From assembly GCF_042679305.1 (NCBI RefSeq), contig NZ_JBHTMP010000032.1:1-64000 (forward strand): a stretch of 64,000 bases of DNA. The letters are read 5' to 3'. The notes beneath the pieces are model-generated. The model made no database searches. It was not told the DNA's origin and saw nothing but the letters and a program-made list of their open reading frames with translations. The stretch is from Micromonospora_H sonneratiae (lineage in GTDB: Bacteria; Actinomycetota; Actinomycetes; Mycobacteriales; Micromonosporaceae). A program made the translations under genes and the position numbers. This document shows, one piece after another, positions 38,605-47,238 of the stretch (positions are counted from its first letter, which is position 1; each line of letters opens with the position of its first letter).

Positions 38605-40455
38605 ATGGTTGCTCCGGCCACCGTTCGGGGTATCGATCAGGCCCCGACGTCCCATCCGAAACTGCTTGCCTGGGTCCGCGAAGTCGCCGAGTTGACCACC
38701 CCTGAGCGGGTTGTTTGGGTCGACGGCTCGGACGAGGAGTGGCAGCGGCTCACCGATGAACTGGTTGAAGCCGGGACGCTGATCCGGCTGAACCCGGAGC
38801 GCAAGCCGAACTCGTTCTGGGCACGTACGGACCCCTCCGACGTCGCGCGGGTCGAGGAACGTACCTTCATCTGCTCGGTCGACGAGGCCGACGCCGGACC
38901 CACCAACAACTGGATGGCGCCGGACGAGATGAAGCGCACGATGACGGATCTCTACCGCGGCTCCATGCGTGGTCGGACCATGTACGTCATCCCGTTCTGC
39001 ATGGGCCCGCTCGAAGCGGAATCGCCCATGTTCGGTGTCGAGATCACGGACAGTCCCTACGTCGTTGCGTCCATGCGCATCATGACCCGAATGGGGGCCA
39101 AGGTCCTGGCCGGAATGGGAGAGGACGCCGACTTCGTGCACGCGCTGCACTCCGTCGGTGCCCCGCTGGCCCCCGGCCAGCAGGACGTCCTCTGGCCGTG
39201 CAACCAGACCAAGTACATCTCCCACTTCCCGGAGACCCGGGAGATCTGGTCCTATGGCTCCGGCTACGGCGGTAACTCGCTGCTGGGCAAGAAGTGCTAC
39301 TCGCTGCGGATCGCCAGTGTGATGGGCCGGGACGAGGGCTGGCTGGCCGAGCACATGCTGATCCTCAAGATGACCTCGCCGGAGGGCAAGGTCTACCACA
39401 TCGCCGGAGCGTTCCCGTCCGCCTGTGGCAAGACCAACCTGGCCATGGTCGAGCCGACCGTTCCGGGCTGGAAGGTCGAGACCATCGGTGACGACATCGC
39501 CTGGATGCGGTTCGGTGAGGACGGCCGCCTCTACGCGCTCAACCCCGAGTACGGCCTCTTCGGCGTCGCGCCGGGTACCGACTGGAAGACCAACGCCAAC
39601 GCGATGCGGACGTTGGACCGGGGTAACTCGATCTTCACCAACGTCGGCCTCACCGACGACGGTGACATCTGGTGGGAGGGCATGGGCGAGCCGCCGGCCC
39701 ACCTCATCGACTGGAAGGGCAAGGACTGGACGCCGGACAGCGGCGAGCTCTCCTCGCACGCCAACAGCCGGTTCTGCACCCCGATCAAGCAGTGCCCGAT
39801 CCTGGCCGACGAGTACGAGGACCCGCGCGGCGTACCGATCGACGCGATTCTCTTCGGTGGCCGCCGTAAGGACACCGTGCCGCTGGTGACCGAGGCCCGG
39901 GACTGGGTGCACGGTGTCTACATGGGAGCGACCCTCTCCTCGGAGACGACGGCTGCCGCCTCCGGCCAGGTCGGCGTGGTGCGCCGCGACCCGATGGCGA
40001 TGCTGCCGTTCATCGGCTACCACGCGGGTGACTACTTCCGGCACTGGATCGAGATGGGCAAGGGTGTCGACGGCGACGCCGCGAAGCTGCCGAAGGTCTA
40101 CTACGTCAACTGGTTCCGTAAGGACAAGGACGGCAAGTTCCTCTGGCCCGGCTTCGGTGAGAACTCCCGGGTGCTCAAGTGGATCGTCGAGCGCATCGAG
40201 GGCAAGGCGGACGCGGTCGAGACGCCGATCGGTATGGTGCCGACCATCGACTCGCTCGATGTCGAGGGGCTCGGCCTCACCCACGAGGACGTCCGGATCG
40301 CGCTCAAGGTCGACGTCGACGAGTGGCGGAACGAGCTGCCCCTGATCACCGAGTGGTTCGAGAAGTTCGGTGACAAGCTGCCCGGTGTGCTCTGGGCCGA
40401 ACTGGACGCCCTGCGGGCCCGGCTCGACGCCGAGCGGGTGGTCGAGGGAGCCTAG
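38605..40455 (+). CDS. pckG: Phosphoenolpyruvate carboxykinase (GTP)
   Basis: ATG 38605 has an AAGGAGA ribosome site. The 616-aa enzyme shows the P-loop FPSACGKTNLAM, the metal-binding GDDIAWMRFGEDGRLYALNPEYGLFGVAPGT, and the guanine-binding region WPGFGENSRVLKW. These are diagnostic of GTP-dependent PEPCK, which converts oxaloacetate to PEP for gluconeogenesis, or the reverse. Length is typical (about 600-620 aa). It is monocistronic. Confidence 0.97.
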   Translation: MVAPATVRGIDQAPTSHPKLLAWVREVAELTTPERVVWVDGSDEEWQRLTDELVEAGTLIRLNPERKPNSFWARTDPSDVARVEERTFICSVDEADAGPTNNWMAPDEMKRTMTDLYRGSMRGRTMYVIPFCMGPLEAESPMFGVEITDSPYVVASMRIMTRMGAKVLAGMGEDADFVHALHSVGAPLAPGQQDVLWPCNQTKYISHFPETREIWSYGSGYGGNSLLGKKCYSLRIASVMGRDEGWLAEHMLILKMTSPEGKVYHIAGAFPSACGKTNLAMVEPTVPGWKVETIGDDIAWMRFGEDGRLYALNPEYGLFGVAPGTDWKTNANAMRTLDRGNSIFTNVGLTDDGDIWWEGMGEPPAHLIDWKGKDWTPDSGELSSHANSRFCTPIKQCPILADEYEDPRGVPIDAILFGGRRKDTVPLVTEARDWVHGVYMGATLSSETTAAASGQVGVVRRDPMAMLPFIGYHAGDYFRHWIEMGKGVDGDAAKLPKVYYVNWFRKDKDGKFLWPGFGENSRVLKWIVERIEGKADAVETPIGMVPTIDSLDVEGLGLTHEDVRIALKVDVDEWRNELPLITEWFEKFGDKLPGVLWAELDALRARLDAERVVEGA

Positions 40456-40519
40456 TCCGAGGCTTCCGGGGCCGCCCACGGCAGTGGCCGACTGGCCCCG
40501 ATCGGGCATCATCATCGGT

Positions 40520-41449
40520 ATGCCGACGGCCGCCGCGACCCACCAGGTCCGGCGGCCGTCGGCCGTTTCCGCGCTGACCGGCCTACTGGTCGTCACCGCC
40601 GTGGCCACCGTCGCGGTCGAGCTGCTCAACTGGTGGTACGCCCCGGAGCAGGGCTTCGGGCTGGCCGTACGGACCGGCTGGGCGCTGCTGCGCTCGCTGG
40701 GTTTCGTCGTCCTTGTCTGGCAGGTGCGTCGGGGCCGTACCTCGGCCCGGCCGTTCGGACTCATCCTCGCGGTGACCACCGTCTTCGCGGTCGGCCGGCT
40801 GCTCGTCCCCCGGGCCGGGACACCGCCGCTGCCCGGGGTTCTCGGCTTCGCCACCCTCACCGTGCTTTGTGTGGCCGTGGTGTGGCTGCTCTACCGCTCA
40901 CCGGGGCTGCGGGAGTTCCTGGTCCGGCACCCCAACCGCCTCGTCATCGACCGGCGGGGCGTCTCCTGGCGGGAGGCGGGTCCGCGTCGGCCGCCGGTCG
41001 CCGCCTGGCTGCTGACCGTACGGGCAGCGGCGTTCACCTACAGCCCGCTGATGCTGGTGCCGGCGCTGGTGGCGGTCGGTACGGTCTTCGAGGGGCGGCT
41101 GGTTGCCGTACCCGTTCTGGTGCTCTGGGTCGTGGTCGCCCTGGGAACCGCCCACGTGGTGCTCCTCGGCACGTTCTTCCTGTTCCGGGGCCGGCGGTGG
41201 GCCCGTGCCCTGTTGGTCGCGGTGACGCTGTTCGTGCTGGTGGTGGACCTGCCGCTGTGCTGGCTGCTGCTCGGCCTCGACGGCCTCGTCCGCGACGGCG
41301 GCCCACTGGCGGTGGCCGCGGCGATCGCACTCTGGGGGCTGCGGCGGGCCGGTCAGCTGGACGTCGGCTCCGGCCGGGGCGGTCCTTCTGACCAGGTGGC
41401 CACCGATGGCCCAATCGTTCGGCCTCGGTACTCGACATCGCAGCAATGA
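40520..41449 (+). CDS. Polytopic membrane protein of unknown function
   Basis: ATG 40520 (MPTAAATHQVRRPSAVSALTG) is chosen because the upstream part of the frame overlaps pckG. The 309-aa protein has seven to eight hydrophobic helices, an Arg-rich cytoplasmic segment (VRHPNRLVIDRRGVSWREAGPRRPP) and a hydrophilic C-terminus. No motif was recognised. It lies 64 bp after pckG and 18 bp before uppS, all on the plus strand. Confidence 0.7.
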   Translation: MPTAAATHQVRRPSAVSALTGLLVVTAVATVAVELLNWWYAPEQGFGLAVRTGWALLRSLGFVVLVWQVRRGRTSARPFGLILAVTTVFAVGRLLVPRAGTPPLPGVLGFATLTVLCVAVVWLLYRSPGLREFLVRHPNRLVIDRRGVSWREAGPRRPPVAAWLLTVRAAAFTYSPLMLVPALVAVGTVFEGRLVAVPVLVLWVVVALGTAHVVLLGTFFLFRGRRWARALLVAVTLFVLVVDLPLCWLLLGLDGLVRDGGPLAVAAAIALWGLRRAGQLDVGSGRGGPSDQVATDGPIVRPRYSTSQQ

Positions 41450-41467
41450 CAGTCGCTACTCTGCAAG

Positions 41468-42241
41468 GTGATGACTCTGCGGGACCTTCTGTATTCGGTG
41501 TACGAGCGACGGCTGACGGCAAAGCTCGCTGGCCGACCCGTACCCCGCCATGTCGGTGTGATGTGCGACGGCAATCGGCGATGGGCCAGGGAGATGGGGT
41601 ACGTCGACCCCAACGACGGCCATCGGGTTGGTGCCGCAAAGATCAAACATGTTCTGAACTGGTGCGACGAGGCTGGTATCGGGCATGTCACCCTCTACCT
41701 GCTGGCCACGGAGAACCTGCGTCGTCCGGCCCAGGAACTCGACCCGCTCGTGCAGATCATCGAGGACCTGGTGGTCGAACTGGCCGAGGAGGGCAACCCC
41801 TGGCGGCTACGGATGGTCGGTGCCCTCGACCTGCTGCCGGCGCCGACGAGCGCGGCCCTGAAGGCCGCCGAGGAGCACACCCGGGACCGGACCGCCGGGG
41901 CACAGGTCAACATCGCGGTGGGGTACGGCGGTCGGCAGGAGATCGCCGACGCCGTACGGTCGCTGTTGCACGAGCACGCGGCGGCGGGCGGCACCCTCGA
42001 GGAGTTGGCCGAGGTGCTCGATGTGGAGCACATCGCCGAGCACCTCTACACCCGGGGGCAGCCCGATCCCGACCTGGTCATCCGGACCAGCGGCGAGCAA
42101 CGCCTGTCGGGCTTCCTGCTCTGGCAGTCGGCGCATTCGGAGTTCTACTTCTGTGACGTGAACTGGCCCGACTTCCGGCACGTCGACTTTCTCCGCGCGC
42201 TGCGGTCGTACGCCAGCCGGCAGCGCCGGTACGGTGCCTGA
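41468..42241 (+). CDS. uppS: Isoprenyl transferase (short-chain cis-prenyltransferase)
   Basis: GTG 41468 or ATG 41471 are both possible starts. The 257-aa protein has GVMCDGNRRWAREMG, where Asp is the Mg2+ ligand; HRVGAAKIKHVLNWCDEAGIGHVTLYLLATENLRRP; VGYGGRQEI; and LVIRTSGEQRLSGFLLWQSAHSEFYF. These match cis-prenyltransferases, closest in pattern to mycobacterial Rv1086 (Z-farnesyl diphosphate synthase). It makes polyprenyl diphosphates for cell-wall lipid carriers. The stop codon starts a 20-bp tandem array. Confidence 0.94.
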   Translation: MMTLRDLLYSVYERRLTAKLAGRPVPRHVGVMCDGNRRWAREMGYVDPNDGHRVGAAKIKHVLNWCDEAGIGHVTLYLLATENLRRPAQELDPLVQIIEDLVVELAEEGNPWRLRMVGALDLLPAPTSAALKAAEEHTRDRTAGAQVNIAVGYGGRQEIADAVRSLLHEHAAAGGTLEELAEVLDVEHIAEHLYTRGQPDPDLVIRTSGEQRLSGFLLWQSAHSEFYFCDVNWPDFRHVDFLRALRSYASRQRRYGA

Positions 42242-42344
42242 CACCTGACGGCAGTGCGTGACACCTGGCGGCGGTGCCTGACACCTGACGGCAGTGCGTG
42301 ACACCTGGCGGTGGTGCCTGACACCGGGCGGCAGAGCCTGACGC
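42239..42344 (+). repeat. Stop-anchored 20-bp tandem array after uppS (A-B-A-B pattern)
   Basis: Units start at 42239, 42259, 42279, 42299 and 42319 with a partial at 42339. A is TGACACCTGACGGCAGTGCG, B is TGACACCTGGCGGCGGTGCC. The stop codon of uppS is the first TGA, and every unit begins with TGA. A and B alternate, so the true period is 40 bp. Confidence 0.95.
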
Positions 42345-42348
42345 CATC

Positions 42349-42388
42349 GGCCCCACCCGCCCCGGCTGCAACCGGGGTGGGTGGGGCC
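42349..42388. terminator. Terminator between uppS and otsB
   Basis: A 17-bp stem with one G-U pair (starting GGCCCCACCCGCCCCGG, 42349-42365, with 42372-42388) and a 6-nt loop lies between convergent genes. Confidence 0.85.
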
Positions 42389-42397
42389 GGAGGTGCG

Positions 42398-43228
42398 TCA
42401 GGCGGCGAAGCGGTGTACGGCCTCGGTCAGGAAGTCGCCGAGCGCCTCGGGGGACTCGATGGTCAGGTCGGCGGCGGTGGAGACCTCCTGGCCGGTCTCC
42501 GGGTTGGCAACCGCGACACAGACCCCGAAGAAGGACGGGTCGGCCGATTCCCGGGCACGTAGCGCCGCGAACGCCTTGATGTCGGAGACGTCGTCGCCGA
42601 AGTACCAGGCACAACCGGCGGAGCGTACGGCTTCGTTGATCACCATGCCCTTGTCCCGGTCGACCGGTGGCTTGAGTTCGAGGACCATGCGCCCGCACTG
42701 GACCCGCAGGCCCAGCCGGGCGGCCTGGGCCTGCCCCCACTGTTCCACCGCGCCGGCCAGATCCGGGGCGGTGCGGTAGTGCAGGGCCACGGAGAGCCGC
42801 TTGTATTCCACGAGGGTGCCCTCGGGCAGTTCTGCCCGGGCCGTCTCGGCCAACTCGGCCATGGTCGGTATCCAGGGCAGCGCCGCCGGTTCGGTCACCG
42901 TCTCGGCGGACCCGTGACTGTGCTCCAACCCGTACAGCCCGTAGAGGTCGACGGTTTCGGCCAGCGGGGCGAACCGGTCCCGCAGGAAGTCCACCGGGCG
43001 GGCAGACACGATGGCCACCCGGGCAACCACGCTGGTGAGGGCGTCGAGGGCGGCCAGGACCTTCGGGACCGGCTGCACCGCGGTCGGATCGTCCTCGACG
43101 GGAGCAAGCGTGCCGTCGAAGTCGAAGAACAACACACACTGCCCGGCCCGGTCGATGGTGGCGTTCCACGCCTGTTCCACGGACAGGGGGCGGGGGAGGC
43201 GATGATTACTCGCGTTGGACGGCCGCAC
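42398..43228 (-). CDS. otsB: Trehalose-6-phosphate phosphatase
   Basis: The 276-aa HAD phosphatase starts at GTG 43228. Motif I is VLFFDFDGTLAPV, motif II AIVSARP, the Lys region VLELKPPVDRDKGMVINEAV, and motif III WYFGDDVSDIKAF. The layout GLYGLEHSHG with the type IIB cap matches OtsB. It dephosphorylates trehalose 6-phosphate to trehalose in stress protection. The partner synthase OtsA is not in the window. Confidence 0.93.
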   Translation of the reverse strand: MRPSNASNHRLPRPLSVEQAWNATIDRAGQCVLFFDFDGTLAPVEDDPTAVQPVPKVLAALDALTSVVARVAIVSARPVDFLRDRFAPLAETVDLYGLYGLEHSHGSAETVTEPAALPWIPTMAELAETARAELPEGTLVEYKRLSVALHYRTAPDLAGAVEQWGQAQAARLGLRVQCGRMVLELKPPVDRDKGMVINEAVRSAGCAWYFGDDVSDIKAFAALRARESADPSFFGVCVAVANPETGQEVSTAADLTIESPEALGDFLTEAVHRFAA

Positions 43229-43281
43229 GGGCGTCAGCGTACCCCGACAATTGACCGATCAGACGACGTGTTGATGAACGT

Positions 43282-43650
43282 TCAGTCGTCTCCCCCGATC
43301 ATGGCTCGACGGCCGTGCAGTCTCGGCCCGATCGGCACCACGGCCGCATCCGGATTGTGACTGAGTAGGTAGCCCTCGACGAACCCGGTGTTGTGGTCGC
43401 CGGCGTGGCTGTCGATCTCGTTGAGCCGCGCGATGAGGAACTCGGTCAGGGCGGTGATCCGCCCGTTGAGCCGGTCGTGGAGATCGGCGACCACGGCCAG
43501 CACCGTGGCGCTGCCGGCGATGGTGATGGCCAGCATGTTCAGGATGAGCGGAGCGTGGTGGCCGTTGACCGTGGCCATCACGATGTTGACGGTTACACAC
43601 AGTGTCGTTGCCATGGCCGCGACCACGACTGCCATCCATTTCAGGGTCAT
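43282..43650 (-). CDS. Small two-TM membrane protein
   Basis: ATG 43650 has an AAGGAGGGG ribosome site, so the frame to 43740 is not used. The 122-aa protein has two TM helices (MAVVVAAMATTLCVTVNIVMA and LILNMLAITIAGSATVLAVVA) and a hydrophilic tail with LTEFLIARLNEIDSHAGDHNTGFVEGYLL. No family recognised. A 26-bp palindrome 81 bp upstream matches a site near the XRE gene, suggesting common regulation. Confidence 0.75.
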   Translation of the reverse strand: MTLKWMAVVVAAMATTLCVTVNIVMATVNGHHAPLILNMLAITIAGSATVLAVVADLHDRLNGRITALTEFLIARLNEIDSHAGDHNTGFVEGYLLSHNPDAAVVPIGPRLHGRRAMIGGDD

Positions 43651-43730
43651 GGCTAGACCCCTCCTTCTGTCCCGCAGGGCTGGGTTCGGCTTTGTCCCGT
43701 CCCCCCGCCGACGACGAGCCCAAGCAGTAC

Positions 43731-43756
43731 GAACAGGCACGCTAGCGTGCCCGTTC
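43731..43756. promoter_or_regulatory. Candidate XRE operator (CACGCTAGCGTG type), strong copy
   Basis: GGCACGCTAGCGTGCC (43736-43751) is a perfect 16-bp palindrome, extended by GAAC and GTTC arms to 26 bp with one mismatched pair. It lies upstream of the small two-TM gene and downstream of the XRE gene. Confidence 0.6.
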
Positions 43757-43812
43757 CGTCGCTGACAGTGTGTGGATGGCGCGGTGTATGTAGATTTTCG
43801 CCATCTGAGGAA

Positions 43813-44433
43813 CTAGCCCGCTCGTTTACTACCTTTTCGGGCATCCGGTGGCATTGTTGGGCGATATGCCAGATAACGGATTGTCTCCCGGATGTGGAAC
43901 TTCTCCGCGTCGGAGATGTTCGGGTCGACCAGTCGGCGCAGGAGCGCTTCGACGTCCGGGTCCATGGGCGGGGCGCTGGGGGCCGGTCGAGCTGGCGTCG
44001 TCCGGTCCCAGCCGAGCACGCCGAAGGCAACCGCCGGGTTCAGGCCGAGTCCCTCGCAGAAGGCGACGACCCGCTTGGCCTCCGGGTCGCTGGTCCACTC
44101 GCCACGTACCCATCGGTTGATCGTCTGGCGGGAGATGCCGGTGCGGCGGGAGACCTCGGTGCCGGTCCAGGCCCGGGTCGTGCGGGCGTCGGCCAGTGCC
44201 TTGCGTACGAAGGCGGCGAAGGCGATCTTTCGCCCGTGAACGTTGTCCGACACCTGGCGACGGTACGGCCAGCTACCCGACTCTGCAGCTTCGGTCGCCT
44301 GTGCGTACCGCGTACGTGACAGATTTTCACGCTTGTCGGTGACGGGCGTATTGACTTCTTCGAGGGGGGCCACCGGGGCAGGATAGATGTACTTCGGGGT
44401 GGGTGTAATCAGACGAAAAGCTGATACTGTCAC
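43813..44433 (-). CDS. XRE family helix-turn-helix regulator
   Basis: The frame starts at GTG 44433; later starts are possible, as the conserved domain begins near VSDNVHGRKIAFAAFVRKAL. The HTH is TGTEVSRRTGISRQTINRWVRGEWTSDPEAKRVVAFCEGLGLNPAVAFGVLGW. The C-terminal region is a short helical tail (LLRRLVDPNISDAEKFHIRETIRYLA). The family is XRE without a ligand domain. A candidate operator lies just before its start, in the divergent space shared with the 44518 gene. Confidence 0.88.
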   Translation of the reverse strand: MTVSAFRLITPTPKYIYPAPVAPLEEVNTPVTDKRENLSRTRYAQATEAAESGSWPYRRQVSDNVHGRKIAFAAFVRKALADARTTRAWTGTEVSRRTGISRQTINRWVRGEWTSDPEAKRVVAFCEGLGLNPAVAFGVLGWDRTTPARPAPSAPPMDPDVEALLRRLVDPNISDAEKFHIRETIRYLAYRPTMPPDARKGSKRAG

Positions 44434-44439
44434 GCGGAT

Positions 44440-44460
44440 GGGACACTCTAGCGTGTGTCA
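44440..44460. promoter_or_regulatory. Candidate XRE operator, imperfect copy
   Basis: GGACACTCTAGCGTGTGTCA has CTAG at its centre and half-site GCGTG as in the stronger palindrome at 43736. It lies in the divergent region between the XRE gene and the 44518 gene, beside a TGATACT -10-like box. Confidence 0.5.
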
Positions 44461-44517
44461 CGTGCTTGAGACGATCTGTGTTCATGCGCGTCACTCCCTC
44501 GTGACGGGAGGGGATCG

Positions 44518-44862
44518 GTGACGGAACTTGCGACCCGAGCCCAGGCATTCGGACTGATAGCCGAGGGGGTGGCCGCCGGGCTCAGCGCCCCCTGGCGGCT
44601 GTATCTGGCCCGAGGCTGTCGTTACGTGTCGCTCAACGTGGGCGACCGCGCTGAGTGGAATTCCTGGCGTACCCACCTCGGCTGTCCGGAGCTGAGCGTG
44701 CGGGTGTACGACGCCGGGGGCGAGATCCGGCGGGCATCCGTCGCCGAGGTGATTCTCGACGGCTGCCGGATCAGCGTCGAACTGGTCGAGGAAGTGAGCA
44801 CCAACGACCTCGACCGGCTGCTCAGCAACGATCCGACCACGTTCGATCCGGAGGACAGATGA
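44518..44862 (+). CDS. Conserved hypothetical protein
   Basis: GTG 44518 has a GACGGGAGG ribosome site. The 114-aa soluble protein starts MTELATRAQAFGLIAEGVAAG and contains RYVSLNVGDRAEWNSWRTHLG and RVYDAGGEIRRASVAEVILDGCRI. No signal, TM helix or catalytic motif is visible. It is divergent from an XRE regulator and 70 bp before a small exported-looking protein, which may be in the same transcript. Confidence 0.7.
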   Translation: MTELATRAQAFGLIAEGVAAGLSAPWRLYLARGCRYVSLNVGDRAEWNSWRTHLGCPELSVRVYDAGGEIRRASVAEVILDGCRISVELVEEVSTNDLDRLLSNDPTTFDPEDR

Positions 44863-44932
44863 GCGGCGATGGCATGCGGCCCCGGGGGCGCCGCGTGGTG
44901 CCCGGGTGGTGCGGGCGACTCGAGGAGGAGGC

Positions 44933-45265
44933 ATGAGTCCCCTGTTCGCGGTCTTCCTCGTCCTGCTGCTCTGCTCGTCGAGCTATGCGGCCGGTCGCCT
45001 ACACGGGCAGCTCAGTTACCGGATCGGTTACCGGTTCGGTTATCGGCAAGGCTATTTCGACGGCGACCGGGGGGCATGGAACCGCCGGCGTCGAGAGGCA
45101 CAGGCGGCGATCGCCTCGGTGCTGGCGGTGCCATCACCCACGACATCCGACAGCGCCCGCACCGTCGTACGTCCGGGGACGACGTATACGGGTGCCTCCT
45201 TCGCGGGGACCGCGACCAACGGCGGACGGCACTCCACCGACGTGCTGGCCGGCGGAAACGCCTAG
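44933..45265 (+). CDS. Small membrane-anchored protein with GYR repeats
   Basis: ATG 44933 has a GGAGGAGG ribosome site. The 110-aa protein has an N-terminal hydrophobic helix (MSPLFAVFLVLLLCSSSYAAG) followed by YRIGYRFGYRQGYFDGDRGAW, a run of G-Y-R repeats. A Thr/Ser/Gly-rich tail follows. A cell-surface or periplasmic role is possible. No family recognised. The preceding gene is in the same direction, 70 bp away. Confidence 0.72.
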   Translation: MSPLFAVFLVLLLCSSSYAAGRLHGQLSYRIGYRFGYRQGYFDGDRGAWNRRRREAQAAIASVLAVPSPTTSDSARTVVRPGTTYTGASFAGTATNGGRHSTDVLAGGNA

Positions 45266-45366
45266 CCGGGCCGAGTGGTGGGGTGAGCGGTCACCCGTGA
45301 TCACGGTGCGTAGTCCTCGCAGACGCGCGCCGTGGGGATCACGTCAGACCGGTGACGGTGATCCCA

Positions 45367-45405
45367 CCGGCCGGGATGCGCGCAGGGGGCATGCATCCCG
45401 GCCGG
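45367..45405. terminator. Hairpin between the GYR-protein gene and phoH
   Basis: A 13-bp perfect stem (CCGGCCGGGATGC 45367-45379 with GCATCCCGGCCGG 45393-45405) and 13-nt loop. The 45266-45629 gap otherwise shows no gene. Confidence 0.8.
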
Positions 45406-45629
45406 TCCGCCGCAGGTGGGGAAATAGATCAAGAACAACGTGAGACGACCTAGCCCAAGCCGGCATCCGGCGGCTAGCGTCTAGTCATGGCGCGGGGCCA
45501 TCCCGGGCCAGCCGGCCGGCCCGGACTCTGCGCGACTGCACGCACGGGGCCACACCCGACCTCGTGCCTCCGGGCTCCGGTACGAGGCGGACCGCGGGTG
45601 GACGGGTGCACACCCGCCGGAGCAGGCCT

Positions 45630-47087
45630 GTGACCAATCGCCGTACCAACCACCGGGCAGAATCTGGCCCGGCCGCCACTCCCACCAGCAGCGACACCAC
45701 GTCCACCAACGGCAGGACCACGCCCACCCGGCGTCGGGCCGGTGGCGGGCGAGGCAGCGTCTCGACGTCGCCCGTCGCTTCGACGGCCACACCACCCGCG
45801 AACCGCGCGTACGTCCTGGACACCTCGGTCCTGCTCTCCGACCCGGCGGCGTACCACCGGTTCGCCGAGCACGAGGTGGTCCTGCCGCTCGTCGTGATCT
45901 CCGAACTGGAAGGCAAGCGACACCATCCCGAGTTGGGCTGGTTCGCGCGGCAGGCCCTGCGCGGGCTGGACGAGCTGCGGGTCAAGCACGGCCGGCTCGA
46001 CCAGCCGGTGCCGGCCAACGACTGTGGCGGCACCCTGCGCGTCGAGTTGAACCACGTCGACGACAACGTGCTGCCGGCCGGCTTCCGCAACGAATCCAAC
46101 GACACCCGGATCCTGTCCGTGGCGCTCGGCCTGCTGGCCGAGGGGCGGGACGTCACGCTGGTCAGCAAGGACATGCCACTGCGGGTCAAGGCCGCTTCGG
46201 TCGGGCTCACCGCCGACGAGTACCGGCACGGGCAGGCCAGCGACCCGACCTGGACCGGCATGGCCGAGCTGGGCCTGAGCACCGAGCAGGTCAGTCAGCT
46301 GTACGCCGGTGAGCCGGTCGACCTCGACGAGGCTGCCGGACTGCCGTGTCACACCGGGCTGGTGCTGCAGTCCCCGCGTGGTTCCGCCCTGGGTCGGGTG
46401 CTGCCCGACAAGACGGTACGGCTGGTGCGCGGCGACCGGGACGTGTTCGGGTTGCGTGGCCGGTCGGCGGAGCAGCGGATCGCCCTCGACCTGCTCCTCG
46501 ACGAGTCGATCGGCATCGTCTCGCTGGGCGGCCGGGCGGGCACCGGAAAGTCGGCGCTGGCGCTCTGCGCCGGTCTGGAGGCCGTGATGGAGCGCGGCCG
46601 GCACAAGAAGGTCGTCGTCTTCCGTCCGCTGTACGCCGTCGGTGGCCAGGAGCTGGGCTATCTGCCCGGTTCGGAGGCGGAGAAGATGTCGCCCTGGGCG
46701 ACGGCCGTGTTCGACACGCTGGGTGCGGTGGTGCACGAGAACGTGATGGACGAGGTGATGTCCCGGGGGATGCTGGAGGTACTTCCGCTGACCCACATCC
46801 GGGGCCGCAGCCTGCACGACGCCTTCGTCATCGTCGACGAGGCGCAGTCACTGGAGCGGGGCGTCCTGCTCACCGTGTTGTCCCGGATCGGGCAGGGCTC
46901 CCGGGTGGTGCTGACCCACGACGTGGCCCAGCGCGACAACCTGCGGGTCGGGCGGCACGACGGGGTGACCGCGGTGATCGAGGCGCTCAAGGGGCATCCG
47001 ATCTTCGCCCACGTGACGCTGACCCGTTCGGAGCGTTCGCCCATCGCCGAGGTGGTGACCGACCTGCTGGAGGACATTCCGATCTAG
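45630..47087 (+). CDS. phoH2: PhoH family ATPase with N-terminal PIN domain (PhoH2)
   Basis: GTG 45630 (VTNRRTNHRAESGP) is the likely start; an in-frame start at 45564 gives an extra Arg-rich leader. The 485-aa protein has a PIN RNase domain (AYVLDTSVLLSDPAAYHRFAEHEVVLPLVVISELEG with acidic residues, plus SNDTRILSVALGL and TLVSKDMPLRVKA). It is fused to a PhoH ATPase (SLGGRAGTGKSALAL, AFVIVDEAQSL). VapC-PhoH fusions in mycobacteria act as RNA helicase-nucleases. The N-terminal 55 residues are low-complexity Thr/Ser/Arg. It belongs to the conserved block with uppS and glpX. Confidence 0.93.
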   Translation: MTNRRTNHRAESGPAATPTSSDTTSTNGRTTPTRRRAGGGRGSVSTSPVASTATPPANRAYVLDTSVLLSDPAAYHRFAEHEVVLPLVVISELEGKRHHPELGWFARQALRGLDELRVKHGRLDQPVPANDCGGTLRVELNHVDDNVLPAGFRNESNDTRILSVALGLLAEGRDVTLVSKDMPLRVKAASVGLTADEYRHGQASDPTWTGMAELGLSTEQVSQLYAGEPVDLDEAAGLPCHTGLVLQSPRGSALGRVLPDKTVRLVRGDRDVFGLRGRSAEQRIALDLLLDESIGIVSLGGRAGTGKSALALCAGLEAVMERGRHKKVVVFRPLYAVGGQELGYLPGSEAEKMSPWATAVFDTLGAVVHENVMDEVMSRGMLEVLPLTHIRGRSLHDAFVIVDEAQSLERGVLLTVLSRIGQGSRVVLTHDVAQRDNLRVGRHDGVTAVIEALKGHPIFAHVTLTRSERSPIAEVVTDLLEDIPI

Positions 47088-47093
47088 CCAGGG

Positions 47094-47119
47094 GTGGCGG
47101 CTCCGGCCGGAGCCGCCAC
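47094..47119. terminator. Terminator after phoH
   Basis: GTGGCGGCTCC-GGCC-GGAGCCGCCAC is a perfect 11-bp stem with a 4-nt loop immediately after the phoH stop. Confidence 0.85.
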
Positions 47120-47196
47120 TCTCACCAGAACAGCCTCTTGCCGACTCGATGGTGCCCGTGGAGCGGTTAGCGGGAAAGGCGGCTGGGTGCAGAGGT

Positions 47197-47238
47197 TTTG
47201 GAGTAATTCACCCCAAATAATGGCGTGACGGAAGTCAC
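47197..47238. promoter_or_regulatory. Two inverted repeats upstream of the lytic-transglycosylase-like gene
   Basis: TTTGGAGT-N5-ACCCCAAA (47197-47217, one mismatch) is followed by GTGAC-GGAA-GTCAC (47225-47238). The second resembles CRP-like sites found before some Rpf-type genes. About 230 bp separate them from the GTG at 47472, leaving room for a long leader. Confidence 0.45.

Noticed and set aside
38578..40860. 760-aa open frame antisense to pckG
   Set aside because: Shadow frame caused by codon bias; pckG carries all expected catalytic motifs.
42239..42344. Possible CRISPR-like array after uppS
   Set aside because: Units are contiguous without spacers and alternate between two variants, so this is a tandem repeat; no cas genes are nearby.
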